From Candidatus Dadabacteria bacterium UBA2774 (GTDB lineage: Bacteria; Desulfobacterota_D; UBA1144; Nemesobacterales; UBA2774): DNA of 12,626 nt. The stretch is taken from positions 13,788-26,413 of the forward strand of contig DEIM01000181.1 of assembly GCA_002352485.1 (NCBI GenBank). The letters are read 5' to 3'. Under the pieces are notes generated by a model, which made no database searches, was not told the origin of the DNA, and saw only the letters and a list, made by a program, of their open reading frames with translations. Positions 1-5,843 of the stretch are shown here, one piece after another (within the stretch, counting starts at the first letter, position 1; every line of letters starts with the position of its first letter). Position numbers and translations under genes: made by a program.

Positions 1-227
1 TCTCTGATCATCCAGCAGTCGATCTGCTCGCTGTCGTTGGTTAATACGAGGTTGTAACCGTTATCTTTACCCCAAACCATCTGGTCTTTTAAGAGGTCAT
101 GTTCCTTCTGCTCATCGTCGTCAAGATAATCAAGTGGTTTATGAAGTGTGTCTTTTTCGATCTGACCGATATATATGCTTCTTGAGTAACTGCTTCCGTG
201 ATTATCTAAATTTTCTTTGTTTAACAT
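1..227 (-). CDS. Hypothetical protein, N-terminal 75 residues (gene runs off the left edge)
   Basis: A leftward reading frame opens with ATG at 227-225 and stays open to the window edge, so only the first 75 codons are visible. A Shine-Dalgarno-like GGGGTGA lies at 231-237 (on the minus strand), 3 bp before the start codon by strict count or a few more if only GGGG pairs. A good promoter lies further upstream at 274-301. The peptide begins MLNKENLDNHGSS and is hydrophilic and acidic, with an Asp-rich stretch (LDDDEQKEHD, about residues 34-43) and a later segment VWGKDNGYNLVLTND. There is no signal peptide or membrane segment in the visible part, so a cytoplasmic location is likely. I do not recognise the family. 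The coding call rests on the open frame, the Shine-Dalgarno and the promoter. It lies downstream of the Cys-rich gene on the same strand, 133 bp away, but probably has its own transcript. Confidence 0.6.
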   Translation of the reverse strand, partial: MLNKENLDNHGSSYSRSIYIGQIEKDTLHKPLDYLDDDEQKEHDLLKDQMVWGKDNGYNLVLTNDSEQIDCWMIR

Positions 228-273
228 ATATCACCCCAATACTGAAAATTATTAAAATTTTTGCTGCACAGAT

Positions 274-301
274 ACTATAAGTATGAATCCCCGCATTTCA
301 A
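274..301 (-). promoter_or_regulatory. Sigma70-like promoter for the leftmost gene
   Basis: Read on the minus strand, a TTGAAA -35 box (296-301) is followed after 16 bp by a TATAGT -10 box (274-279). Each matches the consensus at five of six positions. Transcription would start near 267, giving a leader of about 40 nt before the ATG at 227. This is an inference from sequence match only. Confidence 0.55.
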
Positions 302-360
302 GAGGGAATCTTAAAATTATCCCGAAGTTGATGAAATTTATGGATATTCTTTACAAGGCT

Positions 361-693
361 TTAACAGGGGTCACTTTTCTGGCAGGAAGCGACGCAGTTA
401 TCTTCCAGCTTAGGTCTGCAGCACTGGGCCTGAGTGTCTACATTTAGACAGCAGCACTCGTCTTTGGTGCAGGTCTCATTGCCGCATTTATTATTGGCAG
501 TGAGTATTCCGAGGTTTGAATCTGATGATAGGTCCAGATATGGATAATCGGCCTGCGCGACATCAAAATCGATGAATTTCAGGTCAATCGGCTGTGTGGA
601 AACGGCTGTTTCGTTGTTTACGTAGACAAATCCGCCTACTAAGAAAAGGATTAGAGCTGCATTTAGTAGAAGTAATTTAACCATGTTTGACAT
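361..693 (-). CDS. Small exported or membrane-anchored cysteine-rich protein
   Basis: This 110-residue protein has an N-terminal hydrophobic helix (about residues 5-25) after one lysine, which would act as a signal peptide or signal anchor. No lipobox cysteine is present. A polar spacer (26-68) follows. The last 41 residues hold all ten cysteines (70, 75, 80-82, 91, 92, 100, 104, 110), including a CCC triplet, a CC pair and a final-residue cysteine. Outside the cytoplasm these could form disulfides. They could also bind metal or a cofactor. The start is well supported: GGAGGA sits just upstream (minus strand, about 701-706) and a strong promoter lies at 714-741. I do not recognise a family and assign no function. 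The gene is transcribed away from the amine-oxidase-like gene, so the two share an intergenic region but not an operon. Confidence 0.75.
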   Translation of the reverse strand: MSNMVKLLLLNAALILFLVGGFVYVNNETAVSTQPIDLKFIDFDVAQADYPYLDLSSDSNLGILTANNKCGNETCTKDECCCLNVDTQAQCCRPKLEDNCVASCQKSDPC

Positions 694-713
694 TTTTTAT
701 TCCTCCAATAAGG

Positions 714-741
714 AGTATAAGGCTTAAATGGGGGTAGTCAA
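714..741 (-). promoter_or_regulatory. Strong sigma70-like promoter for the Cys-rich gene
   Basis: On the minus strand, TTGACT (736-741), a 16-bp spacer and TATACT (714-719) give five-of-six matches in both boxes. The predicted start is about 15-20 nt before the ATG at 693, leaving a short leader that contains the GGAGGA ribosome binding site. Confidence 0.6.
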
Positions 742-804
742 TGAATTTTATAGGGATTTTGATTGGTGTGACAGGAGATAGTTAAAATTTCACATAATGC
801 TATT

Positions 805-813
805 TGGTATAAT
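805..813 (+). promoter_or_regulatory. Extended -10 promoter element upstream of the amine-oxidase-like gene
   Basis: A perfect TATAAT (808-813) is preceded by TG at 805-806, the extended -10 arrangement that can work without a good -35 box. No convincing -35 is visible at 16-18 bp. The start would be near 820, giving a leader of about 110 nt before the ATG at 930. I see no clear structured element in that leader. Confidence 0.4.
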
Positions 814-929
814 ATTACGGATTAAATAATATGGTCGGGTGCGCTGGCAGCGGCCCAAATCCCTAAAACTATATATGTCTTATCAGAAAGCTAATATTAT
901 TATAGTCAGAACTGAGACCAGGACCGGAT

Positions 930-2024
930 ATGGCCGAGCCAGATAATGTAAGTGTAGATGTGGTTGTAGTAGGCGCGGGAATCGGAGGTTTAGCTGCCGC
1001 CCGTAAGTTATGCGCTCAAGGACTTTCCGTGGCGGTTCTGGAAGCCCGGGACCGAGCCGGGGGCAGACTACTATCAACTTCCGAAAGCAGTATACGTCTA
1101 GACCTTGGCGCCACATGGTTCTGGCCGAACGAGCCGCGGATTACTGAGCTCATTAAAGATCTGGGCTTGGCATCCTTCCCACAGTACATTTCCGGGGACG
1201 CGATGTATGAAACCACCGAGGGGACGCAGCGGCTTGTAGGTAACCCGATAGATGTCCCATCGGGCAGATTTCTAAACGGGGCTCAGGAATTGGCGCAGGT
1301 CATTGCCAAAGAGCTGCCGAGCGGGGTTGTCAGGTTCGATCAGCCAGTATCCAGAATCCTAGCGACGAGAGATGAGATTCAGGCGCACACTCCTAGCGGC
1401 ATTTTTACCGCCGATAATCTCATTCTTGCGGTTCCGCCTGCCCTTGCTGTTTCATCTATCAAATTTAACCCGGTACTACCGGGAAAACTTTTTGAGTTAT
1501 CCAAAAATACACCTGTATGGATGGGTGCTATTACTAAGGTGGTGGCTCAATACTCTGAGCCGTTTTGGCGCAGCGATGGACTCTCGGGATCGGCAATAAG
1601 CTATGTCGGCCCAATGCGAGAGATCCATGACATGAGCGGACCAGAAGGTGACCCGGCAGCGCTGTTCGGCTTTGCGCCTAGTATGACAGTTGGCGAGCCG
1701 ACAGTAACTGCTGAGAAGGTGCTAGATCAGATGAGCGCACTCTTTGGCCCTAACGCTGCAAAGCCGGAGCAATTCTTCATAAGTGACTGGAGGCAGGAAC
1801 GATTCACCTCACCACCTGGTGTAGAGCGTCTTAATTCCTATGAACTGTTCGGCCATTCCCTCTACGCTACACCGGCACTGGGCGGGCGTCTCCACTGGGC
1901 ATCAACGGAGACAGCAACAGAGAATCCCGGCCACATAGAAGGGGCGCTTGCCGCAGCAATTAGAGCGGCAAACGCCGTCATCAAAGAGACAGAACCACCT
2001 ATGAGTACAAGTAGTTCAAGCTAA
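930..2024 (+). CDS. Flavin amine oxidase-like FAD-dependent oxidoreductase (short, atypical active site)
   Basis: The protein (364 residues) has the two FAD-binding signatures of the flavin amine oxidase family. The N-terminal Rossmann motif is GAGIGG (15-20), followed by the ribose-binding Glu38 in LEARDRAGGR (37-46) and DLGATW (58-63). The C-terminal FAD motif is STETATENPGHIEGA (325-339). A conserved lysine (Lys203, before the EPFW motif) matches the lysine that contacts flavin N5 through water. It is shorter than typical monoamine oxidases, which run about 450 residues or more. The segment where MAO carries the FAD-linking Cys and first cage Tyr lacks both, and the second cage Tyr position is His335, so FAD is probably non-covalent and the substrate may not be a simple amine. 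No signal peptide is seen, so it is probably cytoplasmic. AGGA at 920-923 supports the start. The substrate cannot be read from the sequence. Confidence 0.85.
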   Translation: MAEPDNVSVDVVVVGAGIGGLAAARKLCAQGLSVAVLEARDRAGGRLLSTSESSIRLDLGATWFWPNEPRITELIKDLGLASFPQYISGDAMYETTEGTQRLVGNPIDVPSGRFLNGAQELAQVIAKELPSGVVRFDQPVSRILATRDEIQAHTPSGIFTADNLILAVPPALAVSSIKFNPVLPGKLFELSKNTPVWMGAITKVVAQYSEPFWRSDGLSGSAISYVGPMREIHDMSGPEGDPAALFGFAPSMTVGEPTVTAEKVLDQMSALFGPNAAKPEQFFISDWRQERFTSPPGVERLNSYELFGHSLYATPALGGRLHWASTETATENPGHIEGALAAAIRAANAVIKETEPPMSTSSSS

Positions 2025-2049
2025 GTTAGCATATGCGAGGGATGCTAAC
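2025..2049 (+). terminator. Hairpin directly after the amine-oxidase-like stop codon
   Basis: A perfect 8-bp inverted repeat, GTTAGCAT (2025-2032) and ATGCTAAC (2042-2049), encloses a 9-nt loop and starts on the base after the stop codon. No T-run follows, so it is not a textbook intrinsic terminator. It could stabilise the mRNA 3' end or help termination. Confidence 0.4.
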
Positions 2050-2071
2050 AGCTATTTATGTATGTCGTAAA

Positions 2072-2102
2072 CGCTCACCCTTCGAGAGCCTCAGGGTGAG
2101 CG
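2072..2102. repeat. REP-like palindrome (10-bp stem)
   Basis: CGCTCACCCT (2072-2081) and AGGGTGAGCG (2093-2102) form a perfect 10-bp stem with an 11-nt loop (TCGAGAGCCTC). The core resembles the family of short intergenic palindromes with CCTTCGA...TCAGGGTGA cores that are dispersed in many bacterial genomes. That assignment is from memory of the pattern. Only one copy is in this window. Confidence 0.5.
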
Positions 2103-2110
2103 GGTTTAAT

Positions 2111-2149
2111 CACCCCCATCCTAACCTTCCCGCGTCAAGGGGGAAGGAA
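2111..2149. repeat. Second palindromic intergenic repeat (CCTTCCC/GGGAAGG)
   Basis: CCTTCCC (2125-2131) pairs with GGGAAGG (2141-2147) across a 9-nt loop, preceded by CACCCCCATCCTAA. The layout resembles common dispersed palindromes of the form CACCC-CATCCTAA-CCTTCCCC-loop-GGGGAAGG. It lies immediately next to the first palindrome, as REP-type units often do. The repeat status needs other genome copies to confirm. Confidence 0.45.
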
Positions 2150-2254
2150 TCTAATAGATATTTGATGCCTTGACTAGCTGTGCCCTTAAGGTAGCTTAAC
2201 GGCAGTTATTTTGATGTTATTTCAATCGCTTAAACTGAAGGAATTACTGAAAAT

Positions 2255-3355
2255 ATGGGACTAAAATGCGGAATCGTAGGACTTCCGAACGTGGGCAAGT
2301 CTACGCTATTTAACGCGCTTACAAATGCCGGGGCTGAGGTGGGTAATTTTCCCTTTTGCACTATTGACGACAACGTAGGGGTGATCCCTATCGCGGATGA
2401 CAGGTTACATAAGCTAGCAGAGCTCGTGCAACCAAAGAAGATTACCCCCACATTTTTAGAGGTAGTGGATATAGCAGGGCTTGTGAAGGGCGCCTCAGAG
2501 GGCAAGGGACGAGGTAACGCATTCCTCGCGAGCATACGGGAAGTGGATCTTATCCTGCATACTGTCAGGTGCTTTCAGGATGATAACGTAACCCATGTCG
2601 AGGGCTCAAACGACGCTTTAAGAGACGTTCATATCATAGAGGACGAGCTGCTTCTAAAAGACCTTGAGACGATCGAGAGACGGGAAGAGAGGCTCACATC
2701 ACAGGCAAAGAGCGGGGACAAAGCCACAAAAGATAAGCTCGATGTAGTTACTCGTTTAAGAGAGTTCGTTGAGGCCGGCAATAAAGTGAGGAACTTTCCT
2801 CTCGATGAGAAGAGCCTCGAAGTAGTAAAAGAGATGTACTTACTTACCGGGATACAAGTTATGTATGTATGTAATGTGTCCGAAGACGATATCCCTGACG
2901 CGGAGGGTAACGAAGAGGTACAAAAGGTAAAGGAATACGCCGCGAATGAAGGTTCTGAGGTTATAGTGCTTTCCGCAAAAATAGAGTCCGAGATCGCAGA
3001 GCTTCCATACGCCGAGAAGAAGATGTTCCTTGAAGACTTGGGGCTTGAGAATTCGGGTATGGACAGGCTGATTAAGGCCGCATATGTTAAACTCGGTCTT
3101 ATTACGTTTTTCACTCAGGGCCCAACAGAGGTAAGGGCTTGGACTGTTAGAAAAGACTCGAAGGCCCCACAGGCGGCTGGTATTATACACTCTGATTTCG
3201 AGAGGGGTTTTATCAGGGCAGAGACTGCGGGTTTTGAGGACTTTGTCGAAGCAGGCTCTGAGGCCGCTTTAAAGGACGTTGGTAAGATGCGATCAGAGGG
3301 TAAGGACTACACTGTGAAGGACGGCGATATAATACTCTTCAGGTTCAATGTATAA
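2255..3355 (+). CDS. ychF: Ribosome-associated ATPase YchF/EngD (OLA1 family)
   Basis: This is a full-length YchF (366 residues; the family is about 360-370). It is an Obg-family P-loop NTPase that prefers ATP, binds ribosomes in the cytoplasm and is linked to stress responses and translation control. The P-loop is GLPNVGKST (9-17), followed by a switch region NFPFCTIDDNVGV (31-43). The Walker B/G3 motif is DIAGLVKGAS (72-81). The fourth motif is NVSE rather than NKxD, the known reason this family is not GTP-specific. A C-terminal TGS domain begins near the FFTQGPTEVRAWTV segment. The start MGLKCGIVGLP is the usual family start, with AAGGAA about 11 bp before it. The stop overlaps the start of pyrD by 8 bp, so the two are probably translated from one mRNA. 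Confidence 0.97.
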   Translation: MGLKCGIVGLPNVGKSTLFNALTNAGAEVGNFPFCTIDDNVGVIPIADDRLHKLAELVQPKKITPTFLEVVDIAGLVKGASEGKGRGNAFLASIREVDLILHTVRCFQDDNVTHVEGSNDALRDVHIIEDELLLKDLETIERREERLTSQAKSGDKATKDKLDVVTRLREFVEAGNKVRNFPLDEKSLEVVKEMYLLTGIQVMYVCNVSEDDIPDAEGNEEVQKVKEYAANEGSEVIVLSAKIESEIAELPYAEKKMFLEDLGLENSGMDRLIKAAYVKLGLITFFTQGPTEVRAWTVRKDSKAPQAAGIIHSDFERGFIRAETAGFEDFVEAGSEAALKDVGKMRSEGKDYTVKDGDIILFRFNV

Positions 3356-4451
3356 AGAGATCGTAAGACCGATACTTAATAAGTTTGATTCCGAAACGTT
3401 TCATGAGCTTGCTCGTGAATCACTCCATTTTGCTGAATTATCCCCACTTACGTTAAAACTGGTTGAGCTTTTTACCGACAAGCACAAAAGATTTACCGAT
3501 CCGAGGCTTCGTACACATATAGGTGGGGTCGAGTTTGAGAACCCCCTTATTGTGGGGGCCGGATGGGACAAAGCTGGACGTGCTGTAGCTGGGCTCTGGC
3601 ATTTGGGGTTTGCGGGAGTGGAGGTAGGCTCTGTCCTTGAGTACCCTCAGCCCGGGAACCCGAAGCCGCGCCTACACATGGTATCAAACGGGACGGCTAT
3701 AAACTGGCTTGGGTTTAACAGTCCCGGGGTGGACGTCGTTAAGCACAATCTATCAAAATACAAAAGCCACCCGGCAAGAATCGGAATAAGCATTGGTATG
3801 AATAAAGACGTCGCTCATGATGACTCACCGAGGGCGCACGCCGTGATCGCGGAGGAGCTGAGTGAGGACGCTGACTATTTCGCAATAAACATTAGCTCTC
3901 CAAACACCCCGGGGCTGCGGAAGCTTCAGGAAAAGGGGCGCACGATAGACATAGTGCATGCGGTTAAAGAGGCAATGGAAAGGGGCGGGTTTTCTAGGCC
4001 TGTATTTATTAAAATTGCGCCCGATCTGACTTATGAAGCAGTGGATGATATCATCGGAGTTGCTCTTGAGCACTCAATTGCAGGGATAATCGCCTCAAAC
4101 TCTACGATAAATACGGGTATTAAAGCAAAATATGGGGATAAATGGCGGAATTCTCAGGGAGGTCTCAGCGGGGACGACGTGGATTACAGAAAGATGACAA
4201 CTGATATCATAGCCCATATTTACCGTCAAGCGGGGGATAAGCTTGATATTGTAGGCGTGGGCGGCGTGCACGATACGGAGAGTGCGCTTGAGAAGATAAT
4301 GGCGGGCGCAAAAGCGCTTCAGCTGGTTACGGCGATACGCGGTGAGGGCTCTACCGTAGCGGGGAAGATAAACAGGGGGATTGTAGAGTTTATGGAGAAA
4401 GAAAAGGTCGACAATTTAAATGAATTGGTAGGTGTTAGCTCCAATAGTTAA
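3348..4451 (+). CDS. pyrD: Dihydroorotate dehydrogenase, class 2 (quinone-dependent)
   Basis: PyrD oxidises dihydroorotate to orotate in pyrimidine synthesis and passes electrons through FMN to membrane quinone. The 367-residue length and the N-terminal helical segment (1-45) that anchors class 2 enzymes to the membrane fit. Conserved blocks are FENPLIVGAGWDK (63-75), YPQPGNPKPRL (99-109), ISIGMNKD (147-154), NISSPNTPGLR (181-191, with Ser184 at the class 2 catalytic base position), FIKIAPDL (220-227), QGGLSG (270-275) and IVGVGG (301-306). Oddities: the last phosphate/FMN-side block reads ALQLVTAIRGEG, where E. coli has VQIYSGFIFKGP. GWDKAG and WLGFNSPG also differ from the usual GLDKDG and RMGFNNxG. 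The start overlaps the end of ychF. The protein is clearly a class 2 DHODH, but a divergent one. The menaquinone genes to the right would supply its electron acceptor. Confidence 0.94.
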   Translation: MYKEIVRPILNKFDSETFHELARESLHFAELSPLTLKLVELFTDKHKRFTDPRLRTHIGGVEFENPLIVGAGWDKAGRAVAGLWHLGFAGVEVGSVLEYPQPGNPKPRLHMVSNGTAINWLGFNSPGVDVVKHNLSKYKSHPARIGISIGMNKDVAHDDSPRAHAVIAEELSEDADYFAINISSPNTPGLRKLQEKGRTIDIVHAVKEAMERGGFSRPVFIKIAPDLTYEAVDDIIGVALEHSIAGIIASNSTINTGIKAKYGDKWRNSQGGLSGDDVDYRKMTTDIIAHIYRQAGDKLDIVGVGGVHDTESALEKIMAGAKALQLVTAIRGEGSTVAGKINRGIVEFMEKEKVDNLNELVGVSSNS

Positions 4452-4480
4452 AGTGGTTATTTAACCCTCGGGAACTTTAA
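4448..4480. terminator. Possible shared terminator between convergent pyrD and recO
   Basis: A 7-bp inverted repeat TTAAAGT (4448-4454) and ACTTTAA (4474-4480) encloses an inner GGTT/AACC pair (4455-4466 region). The stem is AT-rich and there is no clear T-run, so the call is weak. Its position exactly between two converging genes is the main support. Confidence 0.25.
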
Positions 4481-5185
4481 TTACAATGTCAGCTCTTCTA
4501 TGAATTTCCCTGATTTTAGCTCCTTCTCGGTATGATACTCGGTGAACCTGGTGAATAGTTTTATATATTTAAGTACTTGAGACAAATAAACGTCCATCGA
4601 ATCCCTGTCTTCCAAAAATTCCCTGGATATAAGGGAGCTATTTTTCCGGGTACTGCAGTTACTGCAAACCGCGCCTCCCCTCTTGACGCTGAAGTATGAC
4701 TCCCCCGGTATTTCGGTTCCGCAATCGACGCAGCTAGCAAGACTGGGCTCATATCCCGAAAGGGAGAGTGCATCTAACTGATAACCAAGCACCAAAGGGA
4801 GAACGCTTTTTTTTGAGTCAAGCTCGCTTAGCGTCTTAATCAAAAGGTTGAACAACTGTTCGTTGGGTGTTTCCTGGGGCAGTACGGCGTCTGTGTATTC
4901 GAGTAAATAACTCCCCCAAGTAAAGATATCCAAATCTTCCATGAAAGCTCTGTAAACTTGGACGGCCTCGACATCATCGACAAGCTTCATTCCGCCCTTC
5001 CCTTCCTTAAAGCTCACGCGTAAATGTATAAAAGGCTCTAAGCGGCCGCCGAACCGTTTCATGCTGTTTTTCGCGCTCCTGGCAAGTCCTGAGACCTTGC
5101 CCATGTCTTTTGTAAACAACGAGAGGATTAGGTCTGCGTCCCTGTAGGGCATCTTTCTGAGAAGGAGAGCTTCAGTAATAGCCAT
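4481..5185 (-). CDS. recO: DNA repair protein RecO
   Basis: RecO is a cytoplasmic recombination mediator. With RecR it helps load RecA onto SSB-coated single-stranded DNA in the RecF pathway and anneals complementary strands. The 234-residue length is usual. Residues 1-80 form the N-terminal OB-fold (opening ITEALLLRKMPYRDADLILS, with the typical acidic turn before a LFTKDMGKV strand). The rest is helical and holds a zinc-binding site of two CxxC pairs: Cys152/Cys155 (CVDC) and Cys174/Cys177 (CSNC). The start at MAITEA matches the family, although the ribosome binding site is weak. The gene converges on pyrD with 29 bp between stops, and lies 72 bp downstream of a same-strand membrane-protein gene, with which it may be co-transcribed. 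Confidence 0.93.
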   Translation of the reverse strand: MAITEALLLRKMPYRDADLILSLFTKDMGKVSGLARSAKNSMKRFGGRLEPFIHLRVSFKEGKGGMKLVDDVEAVQVYRAFMEDLDIFTWGSYLLEYTDAVLPQETPNEQLFNLLIKTLSELDSKKSVLPLVLGYQLDALSLSGYEPSLASCVDCGTEIPGESYFSVKRGGAVCSNCSTRKNSSLISREFLEDRDSMDVYLSQVLKYIKLFTRFTEYHTEKELKSGKFIEELTL

Positions 5186-5257
5186 ACCGATAGTATTACC
5201 AGAAAATGAGAGTTTATCTATAAATTACTGGCAGTTGCAGACTACGGCGGAGTCACA

Positions 5258-5743
5258 TCAATTCTTCTTAAGAGAATTTTTTATAAACGATCTCAGCAGC
5301 AGCATTTGATCATATGCGAGCTTCTGACCCGTAAGGGCGATTACATATGCCGATACTATAAGAATAATAGAAAGGGGCACAAACCAAAAACCGTAGGCAT
5401 TCATTCCCAGTGTTAGTTGAGAAAAACCAAGGACCAAGCCTGCTACTCCAATCAGAACAGCGAAACTGTAAAAAGCGGTGAACATGGTCCAAAGTGCGGG
5501 ACGGGGTCCTAGTACACATCTTATTTCCGTTCCCTCTTCCTTCTTTTCTATATCGAGACTGAGCTCGGGTGACCAGAAGTGACGGTCCTCTTCCGGTATG
5601 GATATTACAACAAGAGGTTTTACGAACTTCCCTTCAATATGGGCATCCGGGTTTCCGATGGCGTCGCGCAGCTTGTTTAAGACACTTTCTTTATCCAGAG
5701 GAACTGTAAAATTGTACCGTGGGCGTATGCGTATTCTTTCCAT
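5258..5743 (-). CDS. Conserved two-helix membrane protein of unknown function
   Basis: With the start chosen at MERIRIRPRYNF, the protein has 161 residues. The first ~85 are soluble and begin with a basic strand, then a motif HFWSPELSLDIEKKEEGTEI and the block GPRPALWTMF. Two hydrophobic helices follow, separated by a short loop (roughly residues 86-108 and 118-138). The chain ends in a lysine-rich tail. I recall similar small membrane proteins with a HFWSPxL...GPRPxxWTMF pattern in other phyla, but I know no function. An in-frame upstream ATG at 5782 would add 13 residues (MCNRFIFLIYYVF). I prefer the shorter start because the family-like sequence begins there. Neither start has a Shine-Dalgarno, and TATTAT sits 6 bp before the chosen ATG, so a leaderless mRNA is possible. 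recO lies just downstream on the same strand. Confidence 0.75.
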   Translation of the reverse strand: MERIRIRPRYNFTVPLDKESVLNKLRDAIGNPDAHIEGKFVKPLVVISIPEEDRHFWSPELSLDIEKKEEGTEIRCVLGPRPALWTMFTAFYSFAVLIGVAGLVLGFSQLTLGMNAYGFWFVPLSIILIVSAYVIALTGQKLAYDQMLLLRSFIKNSLKKN

Positions 5744-5774
5744 AAAAACATAATATATCAAAAAAATGAATCTA

Positions 5775-5803
5775 TTGCACATTTTTAACCGATTTGTTAT
5801 TAT
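5775..5803 (+). promoter_or_regulatory. Extended -10 promoter for the lipoprotein gene
   Basis: TTGCAC (5775-5780), a 17-bp spacer and TATTAT (5798-5803), with TG one base before the -10 box (5795-5796), form a good candidate. Transcription would start near 5810, about 34 nt before the ATG at 5844. It lies in the region shared with the divergent membrane-protein gene. Confidence 0.45.
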
Positions 5804-5843
5804 GAGTCTTAGAGGATGAAATATGTGCGGTAGGGGTTAGTGG

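Noticed and set aside
2629..3114. 161-codon Ser-rich open frame antisense to ychF
   Set aside because: The opposite strand is a complete, conserved ychF. The Ser-rich translation is what antisense of Glu/Lys-rich codons gives.
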